Below, one piece after another: positions 21,473 to 33,500 of a stretch of 64,000 bases of DNA. How positions within the stretch are numbered: the stretch's first letter is position 1; each line of letters opens with the position of its first letter. The notes under the pieces were generated by a model that did not search any database, was not told the origin of the DNA, and saw nothing but the letters and a program-made list of their open reading frames with translations. This DNA comes from Rhizopus arrhizus (Eukaryota > Mucoromycota > Mucoromycetes > Mucorales > Rhizopodaceae), in contig JAKZZE010000032.1 in the NCBI GenBank assembly GCA_024220505.1, positions 308,501-372,500 on the forward strand, read 5' to 3'. The translations under genes were made by a program, and so were the position numbers.

Positions 21473-23730
21473 GCTTTATATAAAAATGCTTTTTTATTGT
21501 CTTTTATACTTTTTTTAATTTTCTATTTTTAACCTGTACAACGTCATTTCAAATCCAAAGAAAAAGTGGACCCTTTTATCTATACTAAATAAGGATATGT
21601 GGCTGTCTCATGCGCAATACAAAAGAGATGGATTCAATGGATAAAGCAAGTAAAGGAAAAGATGACCTCCTTGTGTGCTTGTATCTATTCTCTTGCATTC
21701 TATTCATAAAACATTAAGATTAAAAAAAAGGAAATAATAAAGAACAACGAATAATTAGTGAGCAAATGATTTTTTATTACATTGGCTATTGAGTCAGATA
21801 TTAATAGGATTCTTTTTTCAGAAAAGTAAAAAAAAAAAATACAATTCTAAGGATGTGTCACATATACAAATGACTAGTCATTGTTATTTTTTCTATATAT
21901 AAGATATGTTTTATTATTATGTCCTATGAAACAGTATAACCTATGCCAATATCAATTCTATGATCAAAGGAATAAAAATCATATTTAGTAATGACCCAGT
22001 GGAAATACAATAGGACAGACCTTCCAAATATAGAATGCGCAAGCCAGCCTTTAAAGCATCGATCCCAACCCAAAACCCAAGCCAAAAAAAGCCCCGATTA
22101 TTCTGCATCTCAAGACAAAGAAATGATGATTAAGCCCCATAAAGTAGAATATATAAATATACACAAAGAACACATTTAATAAAGGAATATCTTTCTTCTA
22201 TCTAAAAGAGCTCTATATCTTCTGACCTGCTTGGCTTTCACTATCTTGGAAAGGTCACACCTAGAAGAGGAACGACTCAGTAATTTTTATTTCTAATTAT
22301 AATCTTGAAGTACCATAAATAGGAGAGTGTTTGATTTGCTTGGTTTCATTGCTTTTGTCAATTTCTTAATTGTCTTTATATATCTTTATTGAAATATACC
22401 GCATTCTTCGAGGCTCTTCATGTTCTAGTACAATTCTACGCATTCTTTATTTTTATAAAAAAAAAAGGGCTCATAACTGATTATCAGTTCTATCATATTT
22501 ACTTGCACTTAATATCGACTTAAAATTCTTTTTGTTATTTTTGGACACTATAAACTGTACTTCAAGATAGAAATCGTAGGAGTAACAAAAAGTTGCTCTT
22601 TGGAAGCAGTCTTCTTACAATATTAATAGGCACTCTGCCTTCTTGAAAAATTAAATTGATTATATCTCTTATCTCGCCAAACTTCTAAAGTATAACATAA
22701 ATTTATTTTCAGATGCTTCTACTATTGTTCTTTATATGGTATTAACTATAAATGTTTTCCCTACAAAGACTGATATCCATCCAGTCATTGTTGACACGTA
22801 GATTCTATATAAAGAGTGTTCTAGAACAACAGCCAACTGGACGTTTACAGTCCTTTTTGCTTTGGCTCCTACATCATCTAAAGCATGAATCCCAATCCAT
22901 TTTCACATTTTGCATAACACATTGTTTCTTTGGCTTCTTTCACCTATTCAAAAATAGATCATAAAAAGTTTCAAGACACAGATTTGTGATAAACGCTATG
23001 TACATCAACTTCGTGAGTTCTCGAAACCATCTAAGAGAGCTTTACCCATCCTTTTTAATGAATGTTACTAAACATGAGTTTACTTTTTGAAAATCAGTCT
23101 TTTCTCAACATTTGCTGATTAATTGAAGCTTACTTGAGTTATTTTGGACCTCTTTATATATTTTTTCCTTGTCTTTTTGACTTGTCTATCGCCACTAGCA
23201 TATGTTGGATTTTGCTTTCACTTTTGCGGATGAGTAGTTTTTGAATCTCTTTGAACAACCATATATTGTAGCAGCCACAATTTTTTAACAACTTAAAAGG
23301 CTTTAATAGTTACTTTATTTGATTTAGATGCTTCATCATAAGATAAGTCTCTTGATACTGACACATTGGCTGCTTCTTTACCGTTTTTGTTTTACTGTGC
23401 TCACATATGAAGCATCGCATCTTCCTTGGCAATATACAAGCGTTCAATGCCTCTTTGGACATATGAGAAACAGCAGTAGCATTTCTCTTATTAGCATGAG
23501 CCCTGGTGTTTGATCCAATCGGAAATATTGATAAATCAAGCGTTCAATTCCATTTCGTCTGCAAACTGGATATTGGCCAAAGGTTCGTCAGCATATTTAG
23601 GAGCGTTTCTTTGAACAAAAATGTATTGAGAAATGTTGATAGATGAAGAGAACGGTATTTTATATATTGTTGTCGGTAAAAGTATGTATCTGCAAATAAG
23701 ATAATTGATAAATCGAAAATATTCATCGAT
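21473..23730. other. Gene-poor AT-rich region with repeat relics
   Basis: About 2.2 kb without an assignable gene. It contains one copy of a dispersed repeat (about 21950-22275). A ~26-bp stretch at 23204-23230 (GTTGGATTTTGCTTTC...) is nearly identical to the reverse complement of about 27907-27935 next to the LINE fragment, hinting at another LINE relic. Confidence 0.45.
21950..22275 (+). repeat. Dispersed repeat copy 1 (inverted partner at 39.9-40.2 kb)
   Basis: From TCTATGATCAAAGGA through CTTGGAAAGGTCACA, the sequence matches the reverse complement of about 39925-40232 over roughly 300 bp with scattered differences. Shared landmarks include CCAACCCAAAACCCAAGCC and AAAGAGCTCTATA. Neither copy contains a recognisable gene. 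Confidence 0.85.
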
Positions 23731-24655
23731 GTATGGCTACTACAATATATGATCGTTTAAAGAATTCCGTTCTGGAGCTGAAATCTTCTTCCTTGGATCT
23801 CCTTCCAATCATCCTCGAAATACAATACAATGGCAATAAGAAGTTTATGAGAAGAGCAGTAGATTGTTGTCTTTAGGCATTTTCAAGATACAGCGTAGAG
23901 TCAATTCTGCTGATCATATATGTGAGAACAGTTCATCAAGAAATAAAAGACGATGTAGCAGGTAGTCAGTTCCCAAGTATCTATTCATACTTCTGTAAGC
24001 CATGGGGAGCAGAGCGTCTTATCATTTGTCAAGATAGCCTTACACAAAATTCAACAATACCACTTGACCCACTCATTGCAATTGGGCTTTTTTTTTTTTT
24101 TTTTTTTTTTACCAATCGTTGTCTTTCAATTTGCGACCAACCATTCAATATTTGTATGTTCTTAATCATCATTACAATCAAATCGACTCTCAGGACATTG
24201 CAAGTTTGCCATCAAAAGTCATCGACGCTCAGGTCACTGAGTATGATCGATTAATAATGTTGGCAAATACACTCAATCAGTCACTATTAGCAGAAGCTCT
24301 AAGTAAAGCAAAAACAAGAATCTACGCGGCGAAAAGAAAATACGATGGTTTGCTTTCTGCTGAAGCCTCGTCCAAAACAACGATTACCAGTAATAACAAG
24401 GAGATCGACGATTTGCCTGTTACTAAAACCTCATTTTATATAGCAGCTGTGGTAGATCAAACTACCATAAAAATAAGGAGAGCTAGGAAGCAACTATGGA
24501 TTTGTAGCAAAATTCAAGCAAGACAGAGCAGAAAAGGGTAAAAGAATGAATTGGGTCGCCTGTCTGAAAGAAGAAAAAGAACTTCTGAAATACAAAAATG
24601 CTGATTCCTTTCGAATTCAGTTCCACAAGTACACCAAAGAAAAGAAAAAATAAAG
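23731..24655 (+). pseudogene. Decayed PD-(D/E)XK-like nuclease family gene
   Basis: Starting MATTIYDRLKNSVLELKSS, the frame runs through LLPIILEIQYN and FMRRAVDCCL to a TAG near 23876. Another frame continues VRTVHQEIKDDVAGSQFPSIYSYFCKPWGAERLIICQDSLTQN. A T run at about 24089-24110 is followed by a shifted frame (SLPSKVIDAQVTEYDRLIMLANTLNQSLL) and, after another shift near 24500, YGFVAKFKQDRAEKGKRMNWVACLK to a stop near 24652. The order (ExQ-type motif, helix, then a CKPWAE-like motif, then a basic coiled tail) resembles a repetitive PD-(D/E)XK-fold family I associate with mucoralean genomes. It has at least one stop and two shifts, so it is non-functional. It converges with an intact relative at 24675-25262. 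Confidence 0.6.
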
Positions 24656-24674
24656 GACACCTTTTAACTCATTG

Positions 24675-25262
24675 TTATTTTTTATTCCCATAAAAATCAT
24701 ATATGTGCTTTATCATAGGATTACCAACATCTCGCAGCTTTTGTCTCTCTATCCCATTATCGAAAAAAGAAAATGTAAATACCACTAAAGGGTCGAACTT
24801 GCTTGCTTCGTCTTCACTAAAACTGACTGTATCTTTAGAAAAGGTTAAGCATTTTTCTACCCATATTGTGCTATTCAAATTCCCCCACTGAGGTTTTTCT
24901 AAGCTAAATGACAGCATTGATCTCACTGACGAAGAAGTCCTGTCAGTTAAAACAACAAGCAAAGGCTCAATATTAAAGCGATCAATCACCTCTAAGCATT
25001 TTTCAACTGAGTACTTCATTGATTCTTTTGTAACTTTCGGTTGAATTTCTAGAAGAACCGCATGTGATTGAGACTTATAAAGAATAAAATAAGAACCATC
25101 TACCAGAAATTCTCCACCAACAAAACTAAAATTAGCATAATCCTCTTTCAAAACAGTTTCAGCAAGCAATCTGAAGAAGTTAGCACTTTGCAAAATTTTT
25201 GTAACTAAAAAGCTAACGTAAGCAGGTATTCAATTGAATTTTATAGACTTACTTTCATTCAT
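24675..25262 (-). CDS. PD-(D/E)XK nuclease-like protein, intact
   Basis: 179 residues in two exons (25262-25253 and 25204-24675) joined by a 48-bp GTAAGT...TTTAG intron in phase. The putative nuclease core is D39 (FLVDGSYFIL) and E56-x-Q58 (AVLLEIQPKV), a spacing typical of PD-(D/E)XK folds, followed by the helix SMKYSVEKCLEVIDRF and the strand EPLLVVLTD. Later come WVEKCLTFSKDTVSF and a C-terminal helix (MIKHIYDFYGNKK). The closest pattern I know is the transposase-like or Rpn-like PD-(D/E)XK families. It is flanked by a decayed relative downstream and a broken transposase upstream, so it may be mobile or transposon-derived. Activity is inference. Confidence is higher for the gene structure than for the function. 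Confidence 0.65.
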
Positions 25263-25408
25263 GTTGTATCAAAACTATAGGGTAAGTAATGTCTTTGGAA
25301 ACAGATATGTTGCCCCTGAAGCGAAAACTGCAATTTACTTATTTCACCCAAAGATAGGGGCTTATATTTGCGGATTATATTTTTTGTTTTGCGGATGGGT
25401 TTACCAAC

Positions 25409-26852
25409 CTAAAGCATTGGTTTAAGACCCAAGCATCTATCGAAAAAGGACCGAGGGTGACTTATCCAGTTTACACAGTCTTCTTGTGTAACTGTCTTGG
25501 TTGCTTCAGTAATTCTTAGGCTGAGGTTGTCGTCAGCGCTAAGGTAATCCCTTCTTATGTTCCCTTTGATCTTTGACCAAAACAACTCAATAGGGTTCAA
25601 GAAAGGCGAGTAAGGAGGCAAGTATGCTACCTTACAACCTCTTGATGCGATCGGCTCTTGAACTTCAGCGACTTTATGAATAGCAGCGTTATCCATAGCA
25701 AGAAGATGTCCTTGCATGTCAAATTGATCCAAAGTGTCCATAAGACTACTAAAGAAATCTAAGAAGTGCTCGCTGCGCGTACCCACTCGACCATTTACCT
25801 CAACTTCACCAGCCTTGTCGTTTTCCCTCTTTCGTTTTTTAGTTCCACTTGCTTTCTTTTGCACAGCTTTTGGCTTGCGAAGAGTGAGCTCAATTACTCC
25901 TTTCTCATAGATTGCTCCAATGATGATCATTGTGATTTCTCTGTTGGAAGGAACAACTGACCTGACAGGCATACCCTTCTTTGACCTGCCAAAGTTTCTG
26001 CAAATATGCATGTTGAAACCTGCTTCGTCAATAAAAACGCATTTTTAATTCCACTTCATACTATTATCACTCTGTCATTCTAAGATTCTTTCCCTGCGCA
26101 ATTGAAGAGTAGAGAGAGCAGCTCTTGCTGCAACAGCTGGCTCTAACTTCTTAAATGTCAATGAAGCATGAAGAACAAGATATTTATGAAAACTTGACAG
26201 ATTGATAGATCCAATCTGAGGAAGGGTATCAAGTAGTGCATCTTTCGCTTGCCAAAGCACTGCTTCAGGGTTTTTCTTAAAAAAAGAAACTAGAAACTCA
26301 GTATGGTATGGCTTGAGTTTTCCTATCCTTTGAACTCGCTTTTTTTTTTTTATCTGGAAGGCGTTTCTCTTCGTCGTCTTTGTACTGTTTGATATAGTGC
26401 TTGGCCGTTCTTTCAACTATGCCTATAATGAAACCTGCTTTTCTTACTGAATGGCCTTGTTTAATTACAAGGTCTAAGATCTCCTGTACTTGCTCAGAGC
26501 TGTACGATCTGTATGGGCCTCTGACTTTTGTCTGAGTCTTTTTCTTGGGCTGAACTACGCTGCTTTCGGTTTTAACGCTAAAATTCTTAAGTTTGTCTGT
26601 CTCTTTTTGTTGCTTCAAGTCAGCTTCTTTTGAGAGGTTTGATAACCTGCAAAATCCAATAACTTTTTCAAACTTGGTTCAGTTTCTTTTTTGGATGTTT
26701 CTGAGTTCTCCTAATGATATTATTCTAAGTCTACTGTCTCATAGAGATCACTGGCATCCCTTGCGATATCCATAGGCTCATACTTGGGAATATCATCAGA
26801 AACGTTGAAGCAGTGCATATACTCGCTTGGAATACCATCTGTAGTCATTTCT
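25409..26852 (-). pseudogene. Broken Tc1/mariner-like DD34E transposase
   Basis: Homologous to the transposase at 7959-9341 across its length. Reading leftward from the ATG at about 26852 (MTTDGIPSEYMHCF) the frame meets stops near 26727 and again before 26620. A helix-turn-helix part follows (EQVQEILDLVIKQGHSVRKAGF). A shift occurs at the 11-T run at 26340-26350, then a TAG replaces a likely Trp near 26080 and another shift precedes the catalytic core. The core itself is open (26044-25409): FIDEAGFNMH, AMDNAAIHK and PFLNPIELFWSKIK, again 34 residues between the second D and E. No terminal inverted repeats were found on either side by eye. At least four lesions; older than the intact element. 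Confidence 0.9.
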
Positions 26853-27057
26853 GATAAACGAAAAAAGGTACGCAATATATATATATTTAGTTTTAAAGAT
26901 TATTTATTTATAAAGTCCATTTGAGCGTGGGGGAGTTTATCACATCTGTTCGCCAGGACTAGTTCAATATGAAGTAAAGTAATGCGAGACTAAAAAATCC
27001 TTCGGGATCAAAGGTAAAAAAGGTCAATAGAACAGTATTTGGAACATAGTAACACAC

Positions 27058-27930
27058 TTAATGCTTTAAGAGCCAATTTAGGAGGAGCTGGCCATGTGGA
27101 GGTCTGGTACAAGTGTATATATGGTTGTAAAGATGATCTAGTTCAAATAGTATTGAGCATATGGTTGGCCAACGAAGGATCCAAGGGGTAACTGTACGAC
27201 TTGAACGAGAGAGTTTTGTTGGTAGGAGATTTAGAAGAAACGGCAAAGAATTTTCAATAGTACTAGGCATTTGTAGTCGGTTGTGCATGTTGAGACATTG
27301 GATTGCGTGCGTCTTTGTCAGCGTCTGATTTAGATGAAGGGGACAGGGCCTGGGTTTGCCGCCAGGAAGCCATCCTATGCATCGGCTACGTTCTTTTCGA
27401 GTCATCGGCAACCAAAGGATTGGATCAAGTGAGACTGTTGGTCTACAGCAAGAAAGCAGTTTTGAATTTTTATGTTGTTTTTAGTTATGTAGACCTTGTT
27501 GCAGAAACTGTTTCTAGATGGCCTTGAAAGCCTTGATACTGAGTTCTTCCACTGGAGGAAGTATGCTTTTCCAAAGCGAGGATTTGGATAGTTTGTACCA
27601 TTATTGATGTCTGTCGTGTTGTATGTGCGGCATAAGCTTTGTCAGGAGAGCATCTTCAGGTAGCATAAAAGATCGAAAGAGAAATTGAGCTTGGAGTATG
27701 TTTATTCGCTCTTTCATTGTTGGCAAGCGTGATAAATGATGCATAACTTCGGTTAAGGCTCGTTTAGATGCATCATATATTCGTCGTAAGCATTCATTCT
27801 GAGTATCTTCGAGTGCTTTTTTTTGGGAAGCAGTTAACCGATTGATCGCTAATCCATATTCTAGCTGAGCGCGAACTATTTGTGCATTGGCAAAATGAAA
27901 AAATAAAACCCGCAAAGTTGAAAGCAAAAT
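27058..27930 (-). pseudogene. 5'-truncated LINE reverse transcriptase fragment
   Basis: The C-terminal end of a non-LTR retrotransposon ORF2-type protein. The open part reads VRAQLEYGLAINRLTASQKKALEDTQNECLRRIYDASKR and LTEVMHHLSRLPTMKERINILQAQF, the typical thumb/linker region after the RT domain (LEYG.... LE..QN..LRR). After a break at about 27600 it continues with in-frame stops to WLPMTRKERSRCIGWLPGGKPRPCP and THAIQCLNMHNRLQMP, the carboxy end of such elements. The palm with the YXDD site is absent, so the insertion is 5'-truncated near 27930. No poly-A tail is evident beyond 27058. Confidence 0.75.
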
Positions 27931-28017
27931 CCAATATCTATTCTTGTGAAAACTCAGTGAAGAGCCTGTTATTCAAACACAGTCACCTTATACTTTTCTT
28001 TTTGTTTTCCACTAATT

Positions 28018-28648
28018 ATGGATAGATTAACACAATTACAAGATGCCATTGATGCAGTAAGAACCACTACTGTTATACATAAAATAAAGAATAGCCTAAG
28101 ATATATTTTAGATGGCACGTATGTTTACAAATAGTATTTATTATGTTCATGAAAAATCCTCAATGGCAGAGCTTAATAAAGAGATACCCGTGTCACAACC
28201 TAAAGGTAATCTCTCTATACAGAAGCAATCTTATTGTTGTTAAGACATGATTATATAGTACAAGCAGATGACCCACAAGTATTTAAGGAAAATATGCATG
28301 AACTTGTATCTGATTTAGTGAAAAAAGCTAAAGAAATTGACTCTTTAATTGAAGTATTACCAGGCATTCAGCAAACAGAAGAAGAACAAGTAAAATAAAG
28401 ATAAAAAGTAATGAATCGAAATATTAATTTTAAATTTTAGATTGATATTCTGAAAGCTTTAGAAGAAGAGAATAAAGTAGTAAATAGTGAATATGAAGAA
28501 GCTGTTAGAGATATGGGTAATGAAAAAAAAAAGAAAAAAAAGTGCATGTTTGTATTCACATGTTTTTTTTTATGGGAGAATAGAAAATGTAATGTCACAG
28601 ATCAATCAATCTTTAAGGAAAATAGCAACTGAACAAAGTAGTCTCTAA
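28018..28648 (+). CDS. med21: Mediator subunit MED21 (Srb7)
   Basis: Subunit of the middle module of Mediator, bridging activators and RNA polymerase II. Five exons (28018-28056, 28112-28205, 28259-28389, 28441-28516, 28584-28648) sum to 405 nt, 134 residues, the normal size for MED21. The N-terminus MDRLTQLQDAIDA-MARMFTNSIYYVHEK is diagnostic. It is followed by the SQP...DDPQVFKENMHELVSDLVKKAKEIDSLIEVLPG segment and a C-terminal coiled coil (DILKALEEENKVVNSEYEEAVRDM, QINQSLRKIA). MED21 heterodimerises with MED7 in other organisms. All exon joins are in phase. Confidence 0.95.
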
Positions 28649-28819
28649 TAACAAGCATCATAATAAACGTCATTCTCGCATACTTATGCATTTTTTTTAA
28701 TCAAGATTTTGGCACAGTTATAACTATATAAATATTTTACTAAATTCCCCCTAAATTTTATTTGCATTAAATAGTCAGAAATTTTTTCCTTGGTTTTCTT
28801 TTTCTTTCTGTTCTACATC

Positions 28820-30515
28820 ATGATACGTCCAAAACCAATTCGTATAGCAGACTCTTCACAATCAGAGCAGCAAACACCAGAGAGTAGATCATTTGTAAGC
28901 TCTTACTCGAGAGCTTCTTTTCGATATATGGAAGAAAATGTTGGATTACCCGATCATCTGGTAAAATATATTCACTTTTGGAATAAAATAGTATTTACAG
29001 TACATCTATACACAGACCGATGATGACAATGATGACACTATATCAGTATATAAGGGCTCTTATCTACCAACAAATACTAATTCGGAAAGTTCACCTTTGC
29101 TTTATCCAAATCTTCAAAAAGTAAATACAAATCAGACGATTGATAGTTATCATGCCCGCAATAAAAAATCAACTTTTCTTCAAAGCATCTTTAATTCGAT
29201 CAATGTTTTATTAGGTGTTGGTATACTTGCATTGCCTTTAGGATTCAAGGTAAACTAATGAAGTTGAGCATTTAAGTTGACTCATATCTTGTTGTAATAG
29301 TGTGCTGGATGGTTCATTGGACTTTTGATTTTTTGTTTTTGTTTTGGACTCACGAATTATTCGGCCAAGATATTGATTAAATGCTTGAGCATTCATCCAG
29401 ATTCAAAGACTTATGGTGACATGGGTGCTTATACATTCGGTACACGTGGACGTGTCTTTATTTCATTTATTTTTTTAACTGAACTTGTTACGGTCAGGTA
29501 ACTGTAAATATCCTTCTTTTTCTGTAAGCATACAGAGATTGACTTTTGACTAGTATCGCATTGATCGTATTATTAACAGATGGAATTGCTTCCTTATTTC
29601 CACATTACGATTTAATATGGGTTCGATTGACAACTTTTATTATTCTGACACCTACTTTATTTATACCTGTGAGACATTTGTCTTATACTAGTTTGCTTGG
29701 AATCTTGAGTATTATCAGTTTATTATGCATCATTCTCTATGATGGTTTAACCAAACCCAGTACACCTGGTAGTTTACATGATCCTGCTGTAAGTTATTAT
29801 GAGACGTTTTTTTTTTTATCAAGCTTTTTTAATAAATTGTCACATATAGGATACAACTATTTTCCCAGAAAAATGGCTGGAAGTACCACTGAGTTTTGGA
29901 TTGATCATGTCTGGATTTGCAGGACATGCAGTATTCCCTAGCATTTATCACGACATGCAAAATCAAAAGGAATATAAAAAGATGGTCAATTATTCCTACT
30001 TGATGGTAGCCGTTATTTATCTGACAGTAGCTGTTTCTGGATATATCATGTTTGGATCAAAAACCATGGAAGAGGTAAAAGCGTCTAAATACGATTGAAC
30101 GCTTAACTTATCTTTTATGTAGATTACCCAAAATATTCTAACCGTTCCCGAATATAACCAACTACTCAATCGATTTGCAGTTTATTTGGTAGCACTCAAC
30201 CCCATTGCCAAATACGGATTGACACTCAATCCAGTCGTTCTCACTTGGCAAACCTATTTTCAATCTAAATTTATCTGTATTCTCTTGACTACACTCACCA
30301 TGGTTTTATTGGTTTGGCTGATTCCCAACTTTGACCGTGTGATTTCTCTTTTGGGCGCCTTCTTTTCATTCTTTATCTCAGGCATTTTCCCGCTCCTTTG
30401 CCACATCAAGCTCTTTCGACATACCATGTCGCGTTGGGAACTTGCATTAAATTTAATCCTGTTGACTGTTGCTTCCTTGATGGCCATCACTGGTACAATA
30501 AAGAGCTTTTTTTAG
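28820..30515 (+). CDS. AVT-type vacuolar amino-acid transporter
   Basis: Member of the amino acid/auxin permease (AAAP, SLC32/36/38-like) family, likely moving amino acids across the vacuolar membrane. Six exons with introns of 50-75 bp. A hydrophilic N-terminus (IRPKPIRIADSSQSEQQTPES; DDDNDD; SSPLLYPNLQ) precedes about ten membrane segments. Family hallmarks: [32 protein letters not shown] (TM1), NYSAKILIKCL, YGDMGAYTFG, and FGLIMSGFAGHAVFPSIYHDMQNQKEYKKMVNYSY, the strongest signature of Avt1/Avt3-type carriers. The tail TM segments end ITGTIKSFF. The SSPLLYPN segment may act as an acidic/dileucine-like sorting signal. The exact substrate cannot be read from the sequence. Confidence 0.92.
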
Positions 30516-33500
30516 AATAAATCGCTATCGATAAAGGAAAAAGAAAGGTGATAGAAGAAATTGACTTTTAAACAGCATGAATAATAAAAAATAAAAATTA
30601 GTCACTAAACAGAGTACCATCATTTCACTGTTAATAGGATAAGGTATGTAGTGAATGACATAGTGCTCTTACGCACTCATTATCAGTTTAATGCTTGTTA
30701 TCATCATTGTTGATTCATTGATTTTTACTCTGTAACCACGCACCAGTCAATGATCACAATAGCTTGTATGACAATTTACTATAAGAAAAAGAATTGTTAA
30801 CTTTTGGTTTCTTGGCTTCTTGTTGCATATATTGAAGATTTTTGCTGGATGTCGACATGAGTATCTAAAAAATCAAGCAAAAAGCGACAATGCATCATTG
30901 CATATGATGTATCCCGGTATTCCTTATTTTCGTCGTCAGAGGCATTTTGCAGCGACTTTCATTAAAAAGGTTGGGAGACTACAAAAGATGGAGCAGGTTC
31001 TCTGTGAGCCTTCTGATAATTCTCTAACCAGCATCCTTTTATCACTGTTTGATTTAATTTTGAAGCTAAATTAAATGTTGCCTTATCAAAACGCAGAGAG
31101 ATTGAAGTCGCTGCTGCTTCATTGGCCAATTTACAATGCAAAATCACTACAAACATAAAGCCTTGGTAGGAAGAGATTTCTACATGGTTCTTAGTATGTT
31201 ATCTTGCAATGATTCTCATCATATTTTATAATAATTTCGAATGCATTTAAATTGCTTTTCAATCAGGATGTAGCGCTATAAAAATTCAAGATGGACATTT
31301 ATGAAAAAATTTTCGTGCTAAGAAGCAAACCCATCTTATCTTTCAAAATTAGATAGCAACCTGCTCAATGAAAAGATAAAAAATGAACGTTTATATCACA
31401 GGGTAGTAAAAGTTGTATATTATGCTCATTATTGATATAGCAGATAACTTGCTCTAATTGAAGGAATTACCAACTCACAGATTACCTTTATTGTATTAAT
31501 TATTTATTAATACTCTAAAGTAATATCAGTACTAAAGTTCATTCTACGTTATGGAAGCATTCAGCTCATCTCACAAAGTTAGCATATAGAGCTTTATCAT
31601 TCCTAGCACGTACGGCGTTTTTAGCAAGTACCCACCTAGTTACTGGTGTATCGTCATTGCATTAGGTTTAAATAAGCCATATAGAGAAGTAATTCCTTGA
31701 TTAATATAAAAGTACTTTACATGTAGTATTTACTTTATACAAGCCAAACTACTTTCATATAGATTCTCCTAAAATAAGGTTTAAAATGATGAAATTCGCA
31801 CGTCGTGTTTGTCATACTACTGTGTTTGTTGTCAATGAGTGCTTTTCAAAAATGCCATTGAACCTCTTTTATAGTCTATTCGATCCTCAACTGTAATCCT
31901 GGATTTTATAAATTTGATCGTATTCTTTACGTAGCCGGTAAGATTATAAGCTATGGCTGCGACTAGTATCTTTATATGGAAAATCATCCAATGATCACCT
32001 CAATCATGACAAGACATTGTCTGGTTCTCTCTCTCAGACGATCAACAACCAAGATGGCGCCATATGCTTGAGGCTAATTGAATACTCAATGTCATGATAA
32101 ACAAAACCCTGTATCAACCATTTACCTAAGCTAACTACTCACAAGTACTTCTCATCCAGACAATACTGTCTCGAAAGTTAAGCAACATGTTAACATTCTC
32201 TCATAAACAAATTTGACTATACTTGGGCGCAACATGATTGGTAATTCACTTTACCTTAGTAGAATATGGCACAACATAAGGGTAGTTTTTTCCTTCTCCG
32301 GGTCTCTTTAGGCAAATATGCTCTATACTTATAAAATTCCTTAAGCACAAAAAAAACTTTCTATATGTAAGATTTCAAGACAGTCGACAGTCTCACAATG
32401 AAGGAGGCATAGTCACTTTAGTTCCAGACAAGCAACACGCTGCTCTCCAACTGCTATAGATCAGCCCAAAGACCTTTCTCGGAGAATTTCTTTGCTTCAG
32501 CGGCCATGAAATATTACCTATATAACTTGACATCTTTACCGTCTCCGATTCTACCTTTATTATTTACAGAAAAATCGCAATGCTGATGTCCACAAAATCG
32601 ACTGCTCTCGATCCTCATTTTACACTTTTGACCAAATGGATTATGAAATAAACTGGACCAATCTCAATTCTAGCACAGTAGAGGAGCTACCCTTGACAGA
32701 AGACTTGTCTAGATTTGATCACGGAACCTGTCGATCATAGTGACCTATACTGGAAATCACGTTTGGTAAAAGACATTTACAGTTTCGACATTTTTGGATG
32801 GTAAGCTTAAGCTTCAACACTTGTTTCTATCTAGACGTCATCAAAACAAGGCCGAAAATCACTTGGATCTTACACGCACTGGACAAGGGATAAACGAAGA
32901 TTTCTTGATAGCGCTCAAAAGCTCGCCCCAGTATTATCTTGGAGGCTTTATCTCTATTTTTGACTTCCCACGATTTACACCTCAGTTAGAAAACATAACT
33001 TCATCGATTCTACCAGATGGTATATCTGTAACGAAAATGATCGTCAAATAGTTCAGAAATCTAGATATGCTTCCTATAGAAAGACTTTCATTATACTATC
33101 CCAAGTTCAGCAAAGCTTTATGGAATAAGCTTTGGCATTTCTCGACGACTCATCCAGCAAGAGCTATTCTATGGTGACCTTATCATCTCAAGCTATCCTC
33201 ACATTCTCGCCTGTACAAGGTCATGCCACACTCTAGCACAGATGAAGGATGTTTATTGTGTGGAGTGATTGAAATCGACAAACACTTCTTATCGTCCTAC
33301 CCAGTCAAACGGCCCATCTAGAGTACTCTAGCTCATCATTTTCTTGAACCTTCAATATCATCTTACGAGCAACTGACTCAACCCAATGAGAGAACATCCA
33401 AAACACCTGCGCATCGAAAACTTGATCCTAATCATAAAAATGACATGCGGTATCTTGAGCTTATGGCGATCCCATTAGGAATTTACTTTTGAAGCTGCGC

